Shown here in pieces: positions 1 to 13,429 of a stretch of DNA of 64,000 bases. Numbering within the stretch: position 1 is the first letter of the stretch; every line of letters starts with the position of its first letter. A program made the position numbers and the translations under genes. This DNA is from Cephalopachus bancanus. Lineage: Eukaryota; Chordata; Mammalia; Primates; Tarsiidae. The notes beneath the pieces were generated by a model. It did no database searches, was not told the origin of the DNA, and saw nothing but the letters and a program-made list of their open reading frames with translations. The stretch lies in the NCBI GenBank assembly GCA_027257055.1, contig JAPVLO010000875.1, positions 248,001 to 312,000 on the forward strand, written 5' to 3'.

Positions 1-119
1 AATTTTATTTTAATTATCTCCTTAAAGACCCTAGTTAAAAATACAATCACATTTTGAGGTACTGATGGTTTTGGACATAGTTATGTCAATTTTCAAAGAA
101 ACAATTCAGGTCATAACAT
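1..119. other. Left flank of the tandem array (probable old interspersed-repeat tail)
   Basis: This AT-rich stretch lacks the array motifs. Wording such as 'cacattttgaggtactg' followed by 'ttatgtcaattttcaaag' resembles the 3' part of a common old mammalian interspersed repeat, but I cannot name the family. The first array-like motif (gcccatagggtatatgttctacag...aacaggctagtgc) begins at about 150, so the array edge lies near 120. Confidence 0.5.
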
Positions 120-3100
120 GCCACTTGCACCAAAAATCTGGATGAATGATTGCCCATAGGGTATATGTTCTACAGTACAGGAACAGGCTAGTGCAAATAA
201 GGGTCCCCCAAACCCCAATAAGTGGGCAGTTTGGTCACCAAAAGGCATCCATGCCACCAATGTAGGGACAAATTTTGATTAGAAGTAACCTGTCAGCACC
301 CTGACAACCACATTTCAGTAAGAGGCTCAGATCTGAATAAGGTAGGATAGATTGAGAAGAAAAGAACACTCAGTTCAAAAACAAACAGGGTAATGGTCAG
401 AAGGGTACTCAGTTTCCCAGTAGGTAGGCTTGGGCTAAAAGAATATACAAAATATGACGAGCAGGCTGACTTTTATTTAAAATGTCCACAAGAAACTAAC
501 AAAGGGAGTCTAGTAGCTGAAAAAGCATCTATTATAATTGCATACAGGCTAGTTAAGCATGGAAAAGGACATTCGTGCCTCTGCACAAGGCCAGTCTTAT
601 GAGTAAAAGGATTTCAGTTTGTACATCAAACTGGTGGACTAAGGCTGAAGAATCTTTGGTTCTGCAGCACACAGACACAATGGGAGTTGACATGAGCCCT
701 GGAAATCAAGCTGATTGGATATGACTCTCTAGAAGTATCCCCTGACCAGGAGTATTGGAGGTAGGGATACCAAAGGTGTACCAAAAAGATGGTTGTCAGT
801 TAAAAAAATATTCCACTGAGCAGAGGCAAGCTAGTATCTAAAAAGGACTCCAGAATACAAGGTGTGGATAGTCCTCTAACTGAAGGGGCATTCAGAACAC
901 TAAATATAGGAAAAGTTTTTTAAAAGTTCCCAGGGGCCACCAGTCATCTGCCACCTAGGTTTCTAAAACAGCACCCAGTCAGCACAGGGTGAGCGAGAAC
1001 AATGCCCCAAAAAGCTACTGTTTCCACAACAACCTGGACTGCTGATAGGCTATGAACTCTGGGATCACCAACACAAAGGCAGTTAGGGTTCTGGAAAGAA
1101 ACTGGAAATCCTAGTGAGAAGGCCAACTGTTGGTCAGAAAATTTTGTGGGGCACCAGCTTTATGGAAAGAAGGTTAACAGAATGGCTTTTGCATCCTTAG
1201 CAGGATAGATGACTGAGAGCCTATAGAACATGAAGTTCCTTTCCTAGTGTTCAGGAATATAAGAAATATGCTCTTGTTTTCACAATAAGTATTGGAAAAA
1301 TGTGGAAAGAACCTTCAGTAAACAACCCAGCACGCAGACAAACTGTGAATCAGATGGAAACCATTGCACTGGGGAACCAGAAAGTCAATAACCAGGGTAT
1401 TTCTGCAGGGCCCATCCCAGATGAAGATGCCCTGGGATGAAAAGGGTTCCAAGCACCTGTACTCTGGATGGGTGGCTGTCAGTGGGGCTCTGAGTTCTAC
1501 CACTGCACAAAGGGGAGCGGTCCATAAAGGGTAGCCTGGAACCCAGGGTGGAGGCAGGGCATTCCCAGCGTGCCAGTACTCTGACTGGCACACATACAGA
1601 TAAAACCCCAGGGTCCTAGGGCTTTGGATAGACCAGATGCTTAACTGTGTCAAGTCCACAGCATGCAAGGGAGGGATAATGGGTGATGATGTGAGGTTGC
1701 ACCGGGACACAAACTCTTGGGAAGGACCAGGACTGAGCGGTTCTGTCATTCTGTTGTGAACAGAGCAGCTGAGGTCCAGAATGGCCATAGGTTTCCCGCC
1801 GTCCTTCCTGTCTGGTAAACGGAAGTATGCCACTGGTTTCTCCAAAATACGTTCCAGCTTGTGGTCTAAGAACATGTGATTCCCTGACAAGCAACATAAC
1901 TCCGGGCCTGAAGGGACTTTAAGGCCAGAACCAGACAGCAGGTGGGTATCCAGAAAGTTTACCTTTGTGCATAAGCACGCCAGCACATGTGCGCATGCAC
2001 ACAAGAACACACACATATCCAGGGAGTTACGGTAGCCAACAGCACTCAGATTTCTTTGTTGAATGGGCCATTGTATCCTAGAGTATGGCCGGTTCTGGGT
2101 TTGTAAGTGCTCAGATGTCCACTGCAGGCCTCAAACTGGTGACCAGAAATTCTGTAGAAACTCAGCAAGTCAAGGAACTTTGGCAGGAAGAACACACAGA
2201 AAGAGGGCCAGAAGAAACTTAGCTCATGACATGCGATGTGGAGTATAATGCCTACAAAGAAGGAGGGCACCAACATGATGAAATAATGGTTATCGGTAGG
2301 ATCACAGATTTAAGAGCAAGGAATCGGTCTCAGGCCCATGGAACACTAGTTCACGAGAAGTTTGGTAGCCAAAAGGGCCCCAGAGAGCAGTGCCTGAGCA
2401 CATGGTACTGTATTTGGAATTGTCTCTACCAGTACCATCATAAAATCAGGCACATATTAGGAAGGGTATAGGAGCCTGATTAATTGAGGTGGACTCAAAC
2501 TCAAATGGCTCATCCTCTTGATGGATTCATAGGAAGAGCCCATATTTCCACTGCATGAGTGCCTTCGTAAGTCGGAAGGATTCCCAGAACCTTAGTGAAG
2601 GGGTATATGATTGACAGGAAGGCATCCTGGGTATTCGCTCAGGAGACAGATGGTGGCCTAGAGGGCTCATGATTTCTGGGCTGGAGCACACACGCTGTTT
2701 TGTCTGTGGGAACCTGTGCTGTGAACAAAGGTGTTCTGATTTCAACAGCAGACAGGCAGGCCAATGGCTAGAGAACCTCCGGGCTCCCAGTGTGCCAGTG
2801 CAATGTGGGAGAAGTGGGCTCCTAGATAATTTCAGTTCAAGCACTGGTGGGAAGGCTCCTGACACTTGTGCAAGCATAGTTCACTGGCCAAATATGTCCT
2901 GGAGTCCAAGATTGTTGGAAGTATTTATCCCATTGGGAATATATTCCTCAGCAAGTTATTAGGCTAGGGCTCCAAACATCCTAGGGACTTTAGTGCCACA
3001 GGCAGTCTGCACTTTGGTCGCTAAAAGAGCCTCTGAGGTTACAGTGCCAGGCAAATGGTGTCTGGAGGCGCCACCCACAGCACCAGCAGGATGGCTGACA

Positions 3101-4515
3101 ATGGTTCAAAGGCATCCCTGGGAGTAAGAGGGCAGTGTGGACCTAGGTCTAAAGCTCACCCTGTTGACAGTATAATAGGCAGAGTCCTCCTACAAACTGT
3201 CTGGGGGTCGAAAAGATTTTCAGAAGCCTGGCATGAGGAAAGGTTTTGTGTCAAGAAGTTTCCCCAAAGCATGTGAGAGAGGGAGAGTTGTTTGCTGAAA
3301 TCACAGCAGATTACCAAGATTCCAGCTCACAGAAACTCTATAAGAATCAGAGTTCCCATGGTACATGCCATTACCCTGCTTTTAACTGTTCTTCCACCAA
3401 AGGGAAACAGGCAGGTCCCTCAAGAACCCTGGCCTCCTTCAGAATAGAAACAGGCTGTGTGCTTGTAGGAATCATAAAATTCTAGCTTGTGGTAAGTCTG
3501 ATGACTGAAGAGCTCTCTGGGGCACCTCAGAGATGGAGGGACGGTCATGAGAAGGTCCTCATCACAAGCACTTCCATGAAGGTTACCTACAGGGCTCACC
3601 TGATCTCCACAGCATTGGAGCAGACTAGGGTACTCATGTGCTCCCCTAGACACCAGTGCTAAGGAAATCTGGTCTCTGAAAGAACCCACAGGATAGCAGC
3701 ATCTGTGCAGAACCTGTCCTGCAGTGACAGTGGAATGGCAAGCTAAGGCAGATGTTAGTCAGGGGAGTCCCCACGGTATTTGGTATTTTTTGCTTGGGTG
3801 GCCCTGATGCCTGATAGACAGTGGGTTCCACAGCCCACAGGGAGATTGTTGGCTGTTAGGTGTACATGGTGGCATAGCTCTGCATCCAGTTAGGGGTGAC
3901 ATGGCCACATGAAACCCCAGTGACCAGGCTGGATGCTGGTTGCAGGGTACCTAGCAACACGAACATACTGGCAGAAATGTGAGCGCAAGAGTCCTGTATT
4001 CCATTTAAATATAAACAGGTGATAAACAGACGGGATGAATATTTCCCCTGTGCCAGGCTTGTCCCGTGGCCAGATGAGTTCCAGTTGCTGCATCACCTAG
4101 ATAGGCTGGTGACCGACAGTCCTTGGGTTCCCAAGCTTGAGAATGCCTGAGATCCAGAAAGAATCCTGCAGTCATACTGAGAGGCCATATTGATGGTAAG
4201 AAGATTTTCTAAGGCATGCCAGAGGAAGGATGTTTGAGGAGGAAAATGGGGTTTGGGATGGTATCTGAGATACTCGCATACATGATCCTCAAGGGTCTGA
4301 GGTCCCACATGAGGCATGCACTTTGAAAATCCTTGACTTCAACAGCAGGTCAGTAATCTGATGACCAGAAACAGCACCAGTTTTCAGTAAGCCAAGAAGA
4401 AATTTCTAGGGCCATAGAGCTCTCACTAGTAATAATAAATGTGGTGGCCGGAAGTCCCCCTGGGACACCTTGTCATAGAAGTATGGTGGTGGGATGGACA
4501 CTAGCAATCTGGAGA
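120..4515. repeat. Higher-order unit 1 (partial, two internal deletions)
   Basis: It is collinear with units 2-4: 'ggatagatgactga' at 1,203 matches 5,498, 12,968 and 22,184; the tttctttg...aaggaacttt block at about 2,051 matches 7,587 and 16,650; 'gttaggggtgac' at 3,889 matches 9,414 and 18,419. The first two landmarks are about 0.85 kb apart here against about 2.05 kb elsewhere, so roughly 1.25 kb is missing near 1,640-1,950. Between 3,889 and the block at 4,531 there are 0.64 kb against 2.6-2.8 kb, so roughly 1.96 kb is missing near 4,390-4,440. The start is set by the array edge. Confidence 0.8.
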
Positions 4516-7471
4516 GATGATTGCTAATAGAATCCTATCTTCCACAGCACATGAGCAGGCTGGTGCCATGAGAGCCCTGGTAACCTATTGTGAGGGCTGT
4601 CAGGTGGCTAAGAGGGCCACCAAATGTCCTTTCAGCAGTGCAAGAGCAGAAGTTTCAGGAAGGGCCCTGGAAAGGCAGAAGTTTGGATGATGCAAGGCTG
4701 TAAAGGTCCCATAGTGGAAAGGATGGCAGATAGCCTAAGATCACCCTGTTTCCAAACACACAGGACTTAGCAGGGAGCAAGAGGGTCTACTGGACACCAA
4801 GACATGAAGGATAATTTGGCCTAAAGTGGACTAGCGTTCAGAGCACATGTTCTGGCTGTGGCCAGAAGGGTCCATTTTAGCACAAGGACTGTTTACTAAC
4901 CAAAAGTATTTTTGGTTTCTACATCCTGTACTCAGAGTGGTGGCTGAAGAACCTTGGGTTTATCAGCAGTCAGGCAGACGTAAGGCCAAATGACTACCAG
5001 AACCCTAGATGTCAGGAAGTGGCTGACTAAAGGGTATACCGGAATAACAGGAGATCATTTGCCAAAAGTGAAAACAGCGTTCTAGGTGGATGGCTGCCAA
5101 TAGGGTCCCATATTCTGGCTCCGATCAGAGCATGTTGTTACTCGTCAAGGCCCATTGGACTCCAGTGTACAGGCAGACCGCTCCCAAACAGCACATCTGG
5201 GACAACATTGCACAGGCAAATTGTGTCCATGGCACCAGCTTTCTGCCAGCAAGGTGCCCTGAATGGCATCCAGATAGCACGTGATGAACTGGAACAATTC
5301 CCCAAAGGGCTCTTGGTTCCATAGCCATCCGGACTGCTGAAAGTCTTTGAACCCTAGGATCACCAGAACAAAGGTAGCCAGAGTTCTGGGAAAAAACTGA
5401 GAATCTTAGCAAGCAAGTCAACTGTTGGTAAGAAAATTCTTTGGGGCATCAGCTCCATGGATGGAAAGTAAACAGAATGGCTTTTGTATCTTCAGCTGGA
5501 TAGATGACTAAAAGCCTATAGAACATGTAGTTTCTTTCCTAGTGTTCAGCAACATAACCCAGTGTGCTCTTGTTTCCATAGTAAAGGTGGGGAAAATTGG
5601 CAAAGAGTCTTCAGTAAGTACCTCAGCATGCAGACAACCTGTGAACCAGATGGAAACCAGTATGCTGGGCAGCAGGAAAGACGGTGACCAGGAAGTTTCT
5701 ACAGGGCATATCCCAGATGGAGATGCCCTGAAATGAAGAGGAGCCCATGCATCTGTGTTCTAGTTGTGTGGCTGTCAGTAGGCCCCATGGTTCTACACTG
5801 GCATGCAGAGGAGTGGTCCCTAGAGAGTAGCCTGGAACCCAGGGTGGAAGCAAGTTGGTGTCAGGAGGCCAGATGGCAGCAGTGCCAGAACAAAAGACAT
5901 GTGGAATTCTGGGGTTCAAGTACCCTGGCTGGAATACCTGCAGGTAAACTTCCCCAGGATCCTAGGGTTCCGAATAGATGGCATGTCAAGATGGGATGTC
6001 AAACAGGCAAGGGAGGGCAATGATAAGAAGGATACTGGGCTGGGATGCTGGTGTAGGAAGCAAGAGGGATGGATCTGAAGGGAACTGGACTCTGTGTTCC
6101 CAGCCCTACAGATAGGTTGATGGTGGGAAGGGTACACGGTTGCACAATACTTCAGGCAGGCTTGGGGCCAGAGGGAAATGTGGAATGCCAGGGGCCAGGA
6201 ATTCGTCAGTTCTATAGTTCCCCAGGTACACTAACGCATGGGAGCTCAGTGACTGAAAGGGTTCTAGGACTCATGGTCCACTTGGTAGTTGGGGGCGGCA
6301 GGCAGGGCCAAGGGATCCTCAGCACCAGGCCTGTCCAGAAAGCAGAATGATTTAGGATTCTGTTTCATGTAGCAGACAGGCTGGCTGGAGCCAAAAAATC
6401 TGTGATTCCCAAACAGGCTGGATGATGGATGCTGGAAGGATTCCCCAGAACAGACACACGGAGGTACATCGGTGGGTGGTCAGCCAGTTCACCAGAGTGC
6501 TCACCCTGGGGAGTACCTGAGTTGTGGCTAGGGGGACCACTGGAACTCTGAGTGAACAGTCAGACTGCTGATGGGAAGATTCCCTGGGGCGCACTTATGA
6601 GGGAAAGACTGTGGCCGAGAGGGATCCTGATTCCTGAACTCTTGGCTGCCTGAAGGTCTAAAGGGGTCATGGTTCCCTTGAGGGGTGTCACTACTATGGC
6701 CCCAAATTATCTCCTTTTCACCTCAGGAAGGAAATCTGATCTCCCACCTCTCTTCCTCCCACAAAACAACCCCTGATGATCTAGAACACACAGAGAGTGG
6801 GAGCTGGCAGGGAATTGGATGATAAGCTGGTTCCCAGGGTACCACAAACAAGGCGGTATGGTTGCAAAATGATTCTTGATGGATGGTTACCAACAGGGCC
6901 CTCTTTTCCACCACACAGGTTCAGCCTAGTGGACATAAGTACTCTCCTGGAACCCAGTATGCAGGCTTTCTTGTTTCAGAAAAACACCCAAAAAGGACAA
7001 AACCAGGGATTGTAGTGTCTGGAAGGGCTCCCAACCAGAAAAACACAAGACATTCAAAGCCTTACGAGTCCCTGAGGACCTAGAAGTTGGGATAGACAAG
7101 ATGGCCAACAGCTCTGGAGAGCACAGTCCATCCTAAGTGGGCTATTTGCAAAGTTTGCAGTTCCCCAGCTCGTGGGACAGATAGAAAACTAGGGCATTCA
7201 AAACTCAAGGGCCAGGAAAGGTGGTGATGAGAAGTGCATTGGGATCCCAGTTAGTGGGGGTGTTCAGGACTGAGCGGGATTATCATTCCTTTGCAAACAG
7301 TATAGCTGAGGACCAGAATGTCCCTAGGTTCCTCACCCTCTGTCCTGTCTGGAGAACAGAAGTGTACTGTTGATTATTCAAACTATGATCAGGCTGTCTA
7401 ACAACATCTGATTCCCAGGCAAACGGCATACTTCTGGGCCTTCAGGAACCAAATATCAAGTGGGTATTTGA

Positions 7472-7481
7472 AGGTGTGTGT

Positions 7482-7520
<39 letters not shown>
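7472..7520. repeat. (TG)n microsatellite inside unit 2
   Basis: This is a nearly pure TG run with one A interruption. The matching places in units 1 (about 1,970-2,020) and 4 (about 24,165-24,215) are alternating purine-pyrimidine sequence but not pure repeats. Confidence 0.95.
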
Positions 7521-7522
<2 letters not shown>

Positions 7523-8923
7523 CATTTGGGAACCCACAGAAATACACAAACACCAGTGAGGTATGGTGACCTACGGAGCTCAGATTTCTTTGCCAAATGG
7601 TGTCCCAGAGTAAGGCCTGTTCAGGTTTTGAGTGTGCTCAAATGTCCATGACAGTTTTCAAACTCATGGCAAGAAATTCTGCAGGAACCCAGCAAACCAA
7701 GGAACTTGGACAGGAAAAACCAATGAAAATAGAGGGCCAGAAGAAACTTAATTCATGACACTCACATGTGTAAAGCATGAGGGTTGGAGAAAGGTCACTA
7801 GCATGATGAAATGATGGTTATCAGTAGGATCATAGATTTAAGAGCAAGAGGTCTGCCTTGGACCTATGAGACACAAGTTCACAAGAAGTTTGGTAGTTAA
7901 GTAGTCCCAAGGGGGCAGCTCCTGGTACATTATATTTGGAATGCCTCTTCAAGTGTCACTGTGATGCCAGGCATTCATTTGGAAGGGTTCGGGTGTCTGC
8001 ATAATTGAGATGAACTGAGACTCAAATGGCTCATCCTCCCGACAGACTCACAGGAGGACACGACTGTTCCACTGCATAAGTGCACTTGAAAATCTGAAGG
8101 ATCCCCACAACTATAGAGAAGGTGTACATAAGTGGTAGGAAGGTTTCCTGGGTAGTCTCACAGGAGAAAAACTGTGGCCTAGAGGGCTCATGATTTCTGG
8201 ACCAGAGCCCCCACTCTGTTGTGTCTGTGGAAGACCTGTGCTGGTAATAAAAGTTATTTTATTGCAACAGCAGGATGGCAGGCCTACGACTGGAAACTCT
8301 TGGTCCCCAACATGCAGGCAGGCTGTAGGCATGATGGGTCTCTGGATTTTCAGTCCAGAGAGGTTCGCATGACACTCCTGCAAGCATAGTTCACTGACCG
8401 ATAGTTTCCCAGAACCCCAGATTGTTGGAAGTATTTCTTTCATTGGCCATATGTTTTTCAGTAAAGGATCAGGCTACAGCCTTATACACCCTTGGAACCT
8501 CAGGGCCACAGGCAGTCTGAAGTCTAGTAGCCTAAAGGGCCTCTGAGGCAACAGTATCATACAGATAGTGTCTAGCCCACCCCAGCACCAGCATGATGAC
8601 TGACATAGGCCTAAAGGTGTCTGTGGAAATCAGAGTGTGGTGTGGACCTAGGCCTAAAGCTCACCCTTGTGTGAGCCTAGTAGGCAGAAGCCAGGTTTCT
8701 ACCTCCTATGGACCATCTAGGGATGGGACAGAAGGATTTCAAGAAGTCTGGTATGAGGGGGTTTGGTGGCAAGAAGCTACCCCAGGGCAAGTAAGAGAGT
8801 GACAGCTGTTTGCTGGATGGGCACCAGATTCTTGATATTTCTATTTCACAAAACAACCAGAAATCTCAGGTTTCTCCTGCTGGATGCTCTCCCCTTGCCT
8901 TTAAATGCTCTCATTCTACCAAA

Positions 8924-8950
8924 GGTGGGGGGGGGGCGGGGCGGGCAGGC
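8924..8950 (+). repeat. G-run (possible G-quadruplex) inside unit 2
   Basis: A run of about ten G is followed by shorter G tracts split by single C. The matching places in unit 1 (about 3,400) and unit 3 (about 17,950) have no such run, so it arose in this copy. Confidence 0.6.
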
Positions 8951-9914
8951 AGCCAAGAACCCTGGCTTCCTCAAAATAGGCACTAGCTATGTGCCAGCAC
9001 GAGTCACAAAAACCTAGTGTATGGTAAATTGGATGACTGCCTAGCGTATCTCAGAGATCAAGATGCAGTTGTGACAAGGGACCTGTCGTCAGTGTTTTCC
9101 TTATTTCCCTGGTTGTTGCCCACAGAGACTTTCTGCTTTCCATAGGTCTGGAGCAGGCTAGAGGCCTCAAGTGTTCCCCTAAACATTAGGGCTAGAGGAA
9201 GCTGGTCTCATAAAGAGCCAAAGATCAGCAGCATCCAGACAAAATATGTCCAGCTGTGGCCCTGGAACAGTAGCATTCAGGCATGCATTCCCAAAGCAGT
9301 CCAAAAGGTATTTTATGCTGGGATATTCCCGATGCACAATTAAATCTGAGTTCCATAACACTCAAGGAGCAAGGTAGTTGTAAGGTGTGCATTGTGGTAC
9401 ACCTCTGCGTCCAGTTAGGGGCAACACGGTTACCTGAAAGCCCAGTGGCCAGGCTGGATGCTGGTTGGAAGGTACCTAGTGACACTAACACTGGCAGGTA
9501 CATGAGTGCAAGAATTTTGAGTTTCATTTGGATTTAGACAGGTGAGGAACAAATGCTGTCAACATTTCCCAGTGGCCAGATTTGTTATGGATGCTGAATC
9601 ATCTGGATAGCCTGGTGGCCGACAATCCTTGAATTGCCATACCCGAGGATGTCTGTGATCCTCAAGTAAACTCAGATTCTTATTGAGGAGCCATGTTGAT
9701 GGTGCAAAGATTTTCTAAGGCACCCAGGAAGGAGGGTTGTTTGGAGAGGGGAATGAGTTTCAGATGATGTCTGAGATGTTCACATTTATGATCCTTAAAG
9801 CTCTGAGGTATCCCTGCATGAAGTGTATACTTGAATATCCTTTGTTTCAGCAGGCTGTGGGCAAATTAAAGACTAGAAACTGCTCCAGTTTCTGACATGT
9901 GAGAAATAAACTTC

Positions 9915-10029
9915 TTTTTTTTTTTTTGTCACCCAGACTGGAGTGCAGTGGCAGCTCCCGGCCACCGCAGCCTCGACCTGCTGGGCTCCGGCGATCTTTC
10001 CGCCTCAGGCTGAGCCACTGAGCCCGGCT
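9915..10029 (-). mobile_element. Short Alu-derived insertion (monomer-length, internally deleted)
   Basis: Poly-T at 9,915-9,927 is followed by minus-strand Alu wording (gtcacccagactggagtgca ... gagccactgagcccggc). Only about 100 bp of body is present: the outer left-arm end is joined directly to the right arm, as if the middle of a dimer like that at 63,508 had been lost. It is flanked by 'aaacttct' on both sides (9,908-9,915 and 10,032-10,039), a likely target-site duplication. It is absent from the matching site in unit 3 (about 18,900). Confidence 0.85.
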
Positions 10030-13000
10030 AGAAACTTCTATGAGAACTGCCCCTGTCAGTAACATCATGGAAGTACCAAGAGAAAGTGGTCATTAAGAAC
10101 CAGTAACCTGGAAATATGATTCCCAATAGGGGCATATATTCGACATCACAGGTCATGGGATCCAGTGTTCAGGAAGTCTTGTGGAATAAAGAGCTGTCTG
10201 GACAGGAGGGCCAGGACAGATGGGTGATCTAAAGTCTCCTTTCTCCCACCTGAGAACCAACTATCTGGAAGTCCTTGGTACAAAATCTGAAATAATCAAC
10301 TTGTATTGCTCCTTTTTAGCCCTTGTCTTGCTGGAAGTCTAGTGTATGGAGGAATCTAGATTTGCAAAGAAGAAAGTTTGAGTTTCTGAAGAATCTTCTC
10401 AATACTAGCAGGTGATCATCTTGGGGGGAGATAGGTATTTTGGGCCACTCATGTGGGAAACAGACGGTCGATCTGAGAACTCACCATTCGTGATTTGGAA
10501 GCTCCCACAGTTCTGCAATGTCAGCCATTTACTGACACCAGACCCTAGGATTACAGGAGCTGTTTGGAGAGCTTCCAGCTGGGAGATCCTGCAGTCCGAA
10601 ATTACGGGTGGGCTATGGACAGAAAGAAGTCCCAGAATCTTTTCAAGGCAAAAGAGCCCCAGTGACACTCCCCCAAAGGGAGCACTCAGGACAAAAGAGG
10701 CCCAAGAGCACTGTGTGTTCGAACTGTTTTTCTTAACTAGCCAGTGTGGCCCCAGACACATGGCAGCAGCACAGGATTAGACTTGACCCTGAAGGACCCA
10801 AGGGACTTCGAGGTGAGGGTTGTCTGGTGTCCACAAGAACTCCCAGGTCAGCAGTGCCAGGACAGATGGTGTATGATAATGCTCCTGCAGCACCAGAAAG
10901 GTGGCAGGAATGTTTGGGAAGAGTCCCAGACCATGAAACGGCACATTGCACACAGGCTGATGAAGCAGCCTAGGATTCCAGGGCATAAGGATGGGATGGG
11001 GGGCTGAAGGATAGTCAGAACCCTTGTCACTGGATAGGTTGTGACAAAAAGGATCCCTAGGTATTGTGCTGAGGGCCAGAAGGGTACCAAGAGGTTTCAT
11101 GGCTCTCCCATTCGGGGTTTCCAGCAAGTCTGAAGGATAAGAGTGCTCTTTATCATTATCACTGTTTTTCCACTTCACGAGGCAAGCAGGTCACCAAGGA
11201 CGCGGGTTTCCCAGCCATCAGACCAACCGGCCAATAGGGATTCCAGAGCCCAAGGTATTGGGAAGCTTTGTGACAAATAACTTCCTCAAGCTGCCACTGT
11301 GATGGAGGTACAAATGTCAAAGACATCCACGTCTCAGATGTGATGCTGACAATAGGGCCCTGTGTTCCACAGCATGATATCTGGCTGTTGCCTATAGGGT
11401 TTCCTGTGACCTAGTGTGGGGGCCGTTTGGTAAGCAAATGGTCATCCAAGGCATAAGTGCAAGGGTGCACTGTGTCCACAAGTGTTTCCACAGCCCCACT
11501 GTGTTCCCAGGTACTCCTGTAAAAGAGCCATGGGACCAGAGAGGCTGAGTTGGACAAAAACTACAAAGAGTTTAAATTCTACTTCCCCCAGGACATTAGC
11601 TGTTCTCCACCAACCCTGGTCTCACTGGCACAGAGGTAAGCTGGGGAAGAAAGATCCTAAGCACTTGAGTGGGCAGACTTCCTTGTGACAAAAAGTTTCC
11701 ACAGGTCACCATCTTGATGCAAGCATGGTGGCCATTGTGACCCTTCCTTGCTTTGTGTGCTGTGTGAGGGCTGGCAAGATTTACAGCTCCCTATGGGCAT
11801 TTGATACTATGACCCAAAGCACTCTTCTTTCCACAGCAGATCTCAGGTGATTACAAGTACAGAAGTTCCGTAGCACGTAGACAAATTTTGGCTGAGAGGA
11901 ACACTGTAACCCACAGCAGCTGGAAATTCTATGATCGGAAGTCTCCACTGGACACTTTTTAATGGTGGCAGGACAGGGTCCATGATAACAGTATTCCGGA
12001 GGGATGATTGCTAATAGAATCCTATCTTCCACAGCACAAAGGCTGGCTGGTGCCCTGAGAATCCCTGGGAACCGATTGTGATGGCTGTCAGGTGGCCATG
12101 AGGGTCAACAAACATCCTTTCAGCAGGGCAGAGCAGAAGATTCTGGAAGGGCCCTGAAGAGGCAGAGAGTTGGAATTTGCAAGACTAAGATGGTTTTATA
12201 GCAGAGAGGATGATTGGTAGCAAAAGCTCCTCCTGTTTCTAAGCACACAGGACTTAGTAGAGGGTAAGAGGAACTCCCGGACCCTTAACACATGAGGGAT
12301 ACCTTGCCATAAGGAGACTAGCATCCAGCGCACTTGGGCTAGCTCATGGCTAAAAGGTCCTCCTTTACCCTGGCCCAAATCCTGCTCACTAACTAAAAGT
12401 GTTGTCATTTCTACATCCCATTGGCAGGATGATGGTTGAAGAATCTTTGTTTCTCAGAACCCCAGACGTCAGGAAGTGGCTGACTGGGAGGTAAACCAGG
12501 ACAGCAGAAGGTCATTAGAGGTATGGTGGCCAATATGGGCAACATAATTCTAGGTGGATGGCTGCCAAGAAGGTACCCTAATGGAGGAGGATGTTGCCTG
12601 TCAAGTCCCATGGGACCCCTGTGCACAGGCAGGCAGCTCCCGAGTAGTGCATCTGGGACAACATTGCATGGGCAAACTGTGTCTGAAATTGTGTCGATGG
12701 CACCAGTATTCTGCCAGTAAAGTGTTCCCAACAGCACCCAGGTATAACACAGGGTGACCTGCTGAAATACCTCAGAAGGCTCTGGGTTCTACTTCGGGCT
12801 GGACTGCTGAGAATCGATGAATCCTAGGATCACTGGAATGAAGGCAGGCAGGGTTCTGGAAAGAAACTAGGAATCCTAGTGAGCAGGCCCACTGTTGGTC
12901 AGAGAATCCTGTGGGGCACCAGCTCCATGGACAGAGGGTGAACAGAAAGGCTTTTGCCTCTTCAGCAGGATAGATGACTGAGACCCTATAGAATGTGGAG

Positions 13001-13429
13001 TTTTTTCACAGTGTTCAGGGATATAACCCAATCTCTAGTTTCCCCAGCTAGGATGGGGGAGATTCATCAAGAACTTTCATTAAGTACCCTAGCATGCAGA
13101 CAACCTGTGAAGCAGATGAAACCAGGACACTGAAGAGCAAAAAGACGATGCCCTGGGATGAAAAGGTGCCCAAGCACCTGTACTCTGGATGGGTGGCTGT
13201 CAGAAGGCCCCTGGAGTGCACTGAGGCACACAGGGGTGTTGTCCTTAGAAGGTAACCTGGAAACCAGGGTGGAGGCAGGCTGGTGTCAGAAGGCCGCTAG
13301 CAGCACTTCCAGTTCGAAAGACATATGGAAGTGTTCTTTGGTGCCAGCACCCTGCTGGGAACACCTACAGTGAAATCCCCCAGGATTCCAGGGTTTGGGA
13401 TAGAATGATGGCAAACTGGCTCAGATCCA

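Larger units (their letters stand above)
4516..12003. repeat. Higher-order unit 2 (near complete, about 7.5 kb)
   Basis: The boundary is set by convention just before the shared block 'gattgctaatagaatcc' / 'atcttccacagcac' (4,521 and 12,007). This unit gives the base period: 'aatcctatcttcca' at 4,531 recurs at 12,018 (7,487 bp), and 'ggatagatgact' at 5,498 recurs at 12,968 (7,470 bp). It carries a unit-specific (TG)n expansion, a G-run near 8,926 and a short Alu-derived insertion at 9,915. Confidence 0.85.

Noticed and set aside
1315..2016. Longest open frame in the array (233 codons, minus strand)
   Set aside because: No known domain, low-complexity start from the alternating CA/TG tract. 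A part of about 90 codons stays open in unit 2 (5,623-5,919), but unit 4 is read in another frame and unit 3 has lost part of the block. This is expected of GC-moderate repeats, not of a conserved gene.
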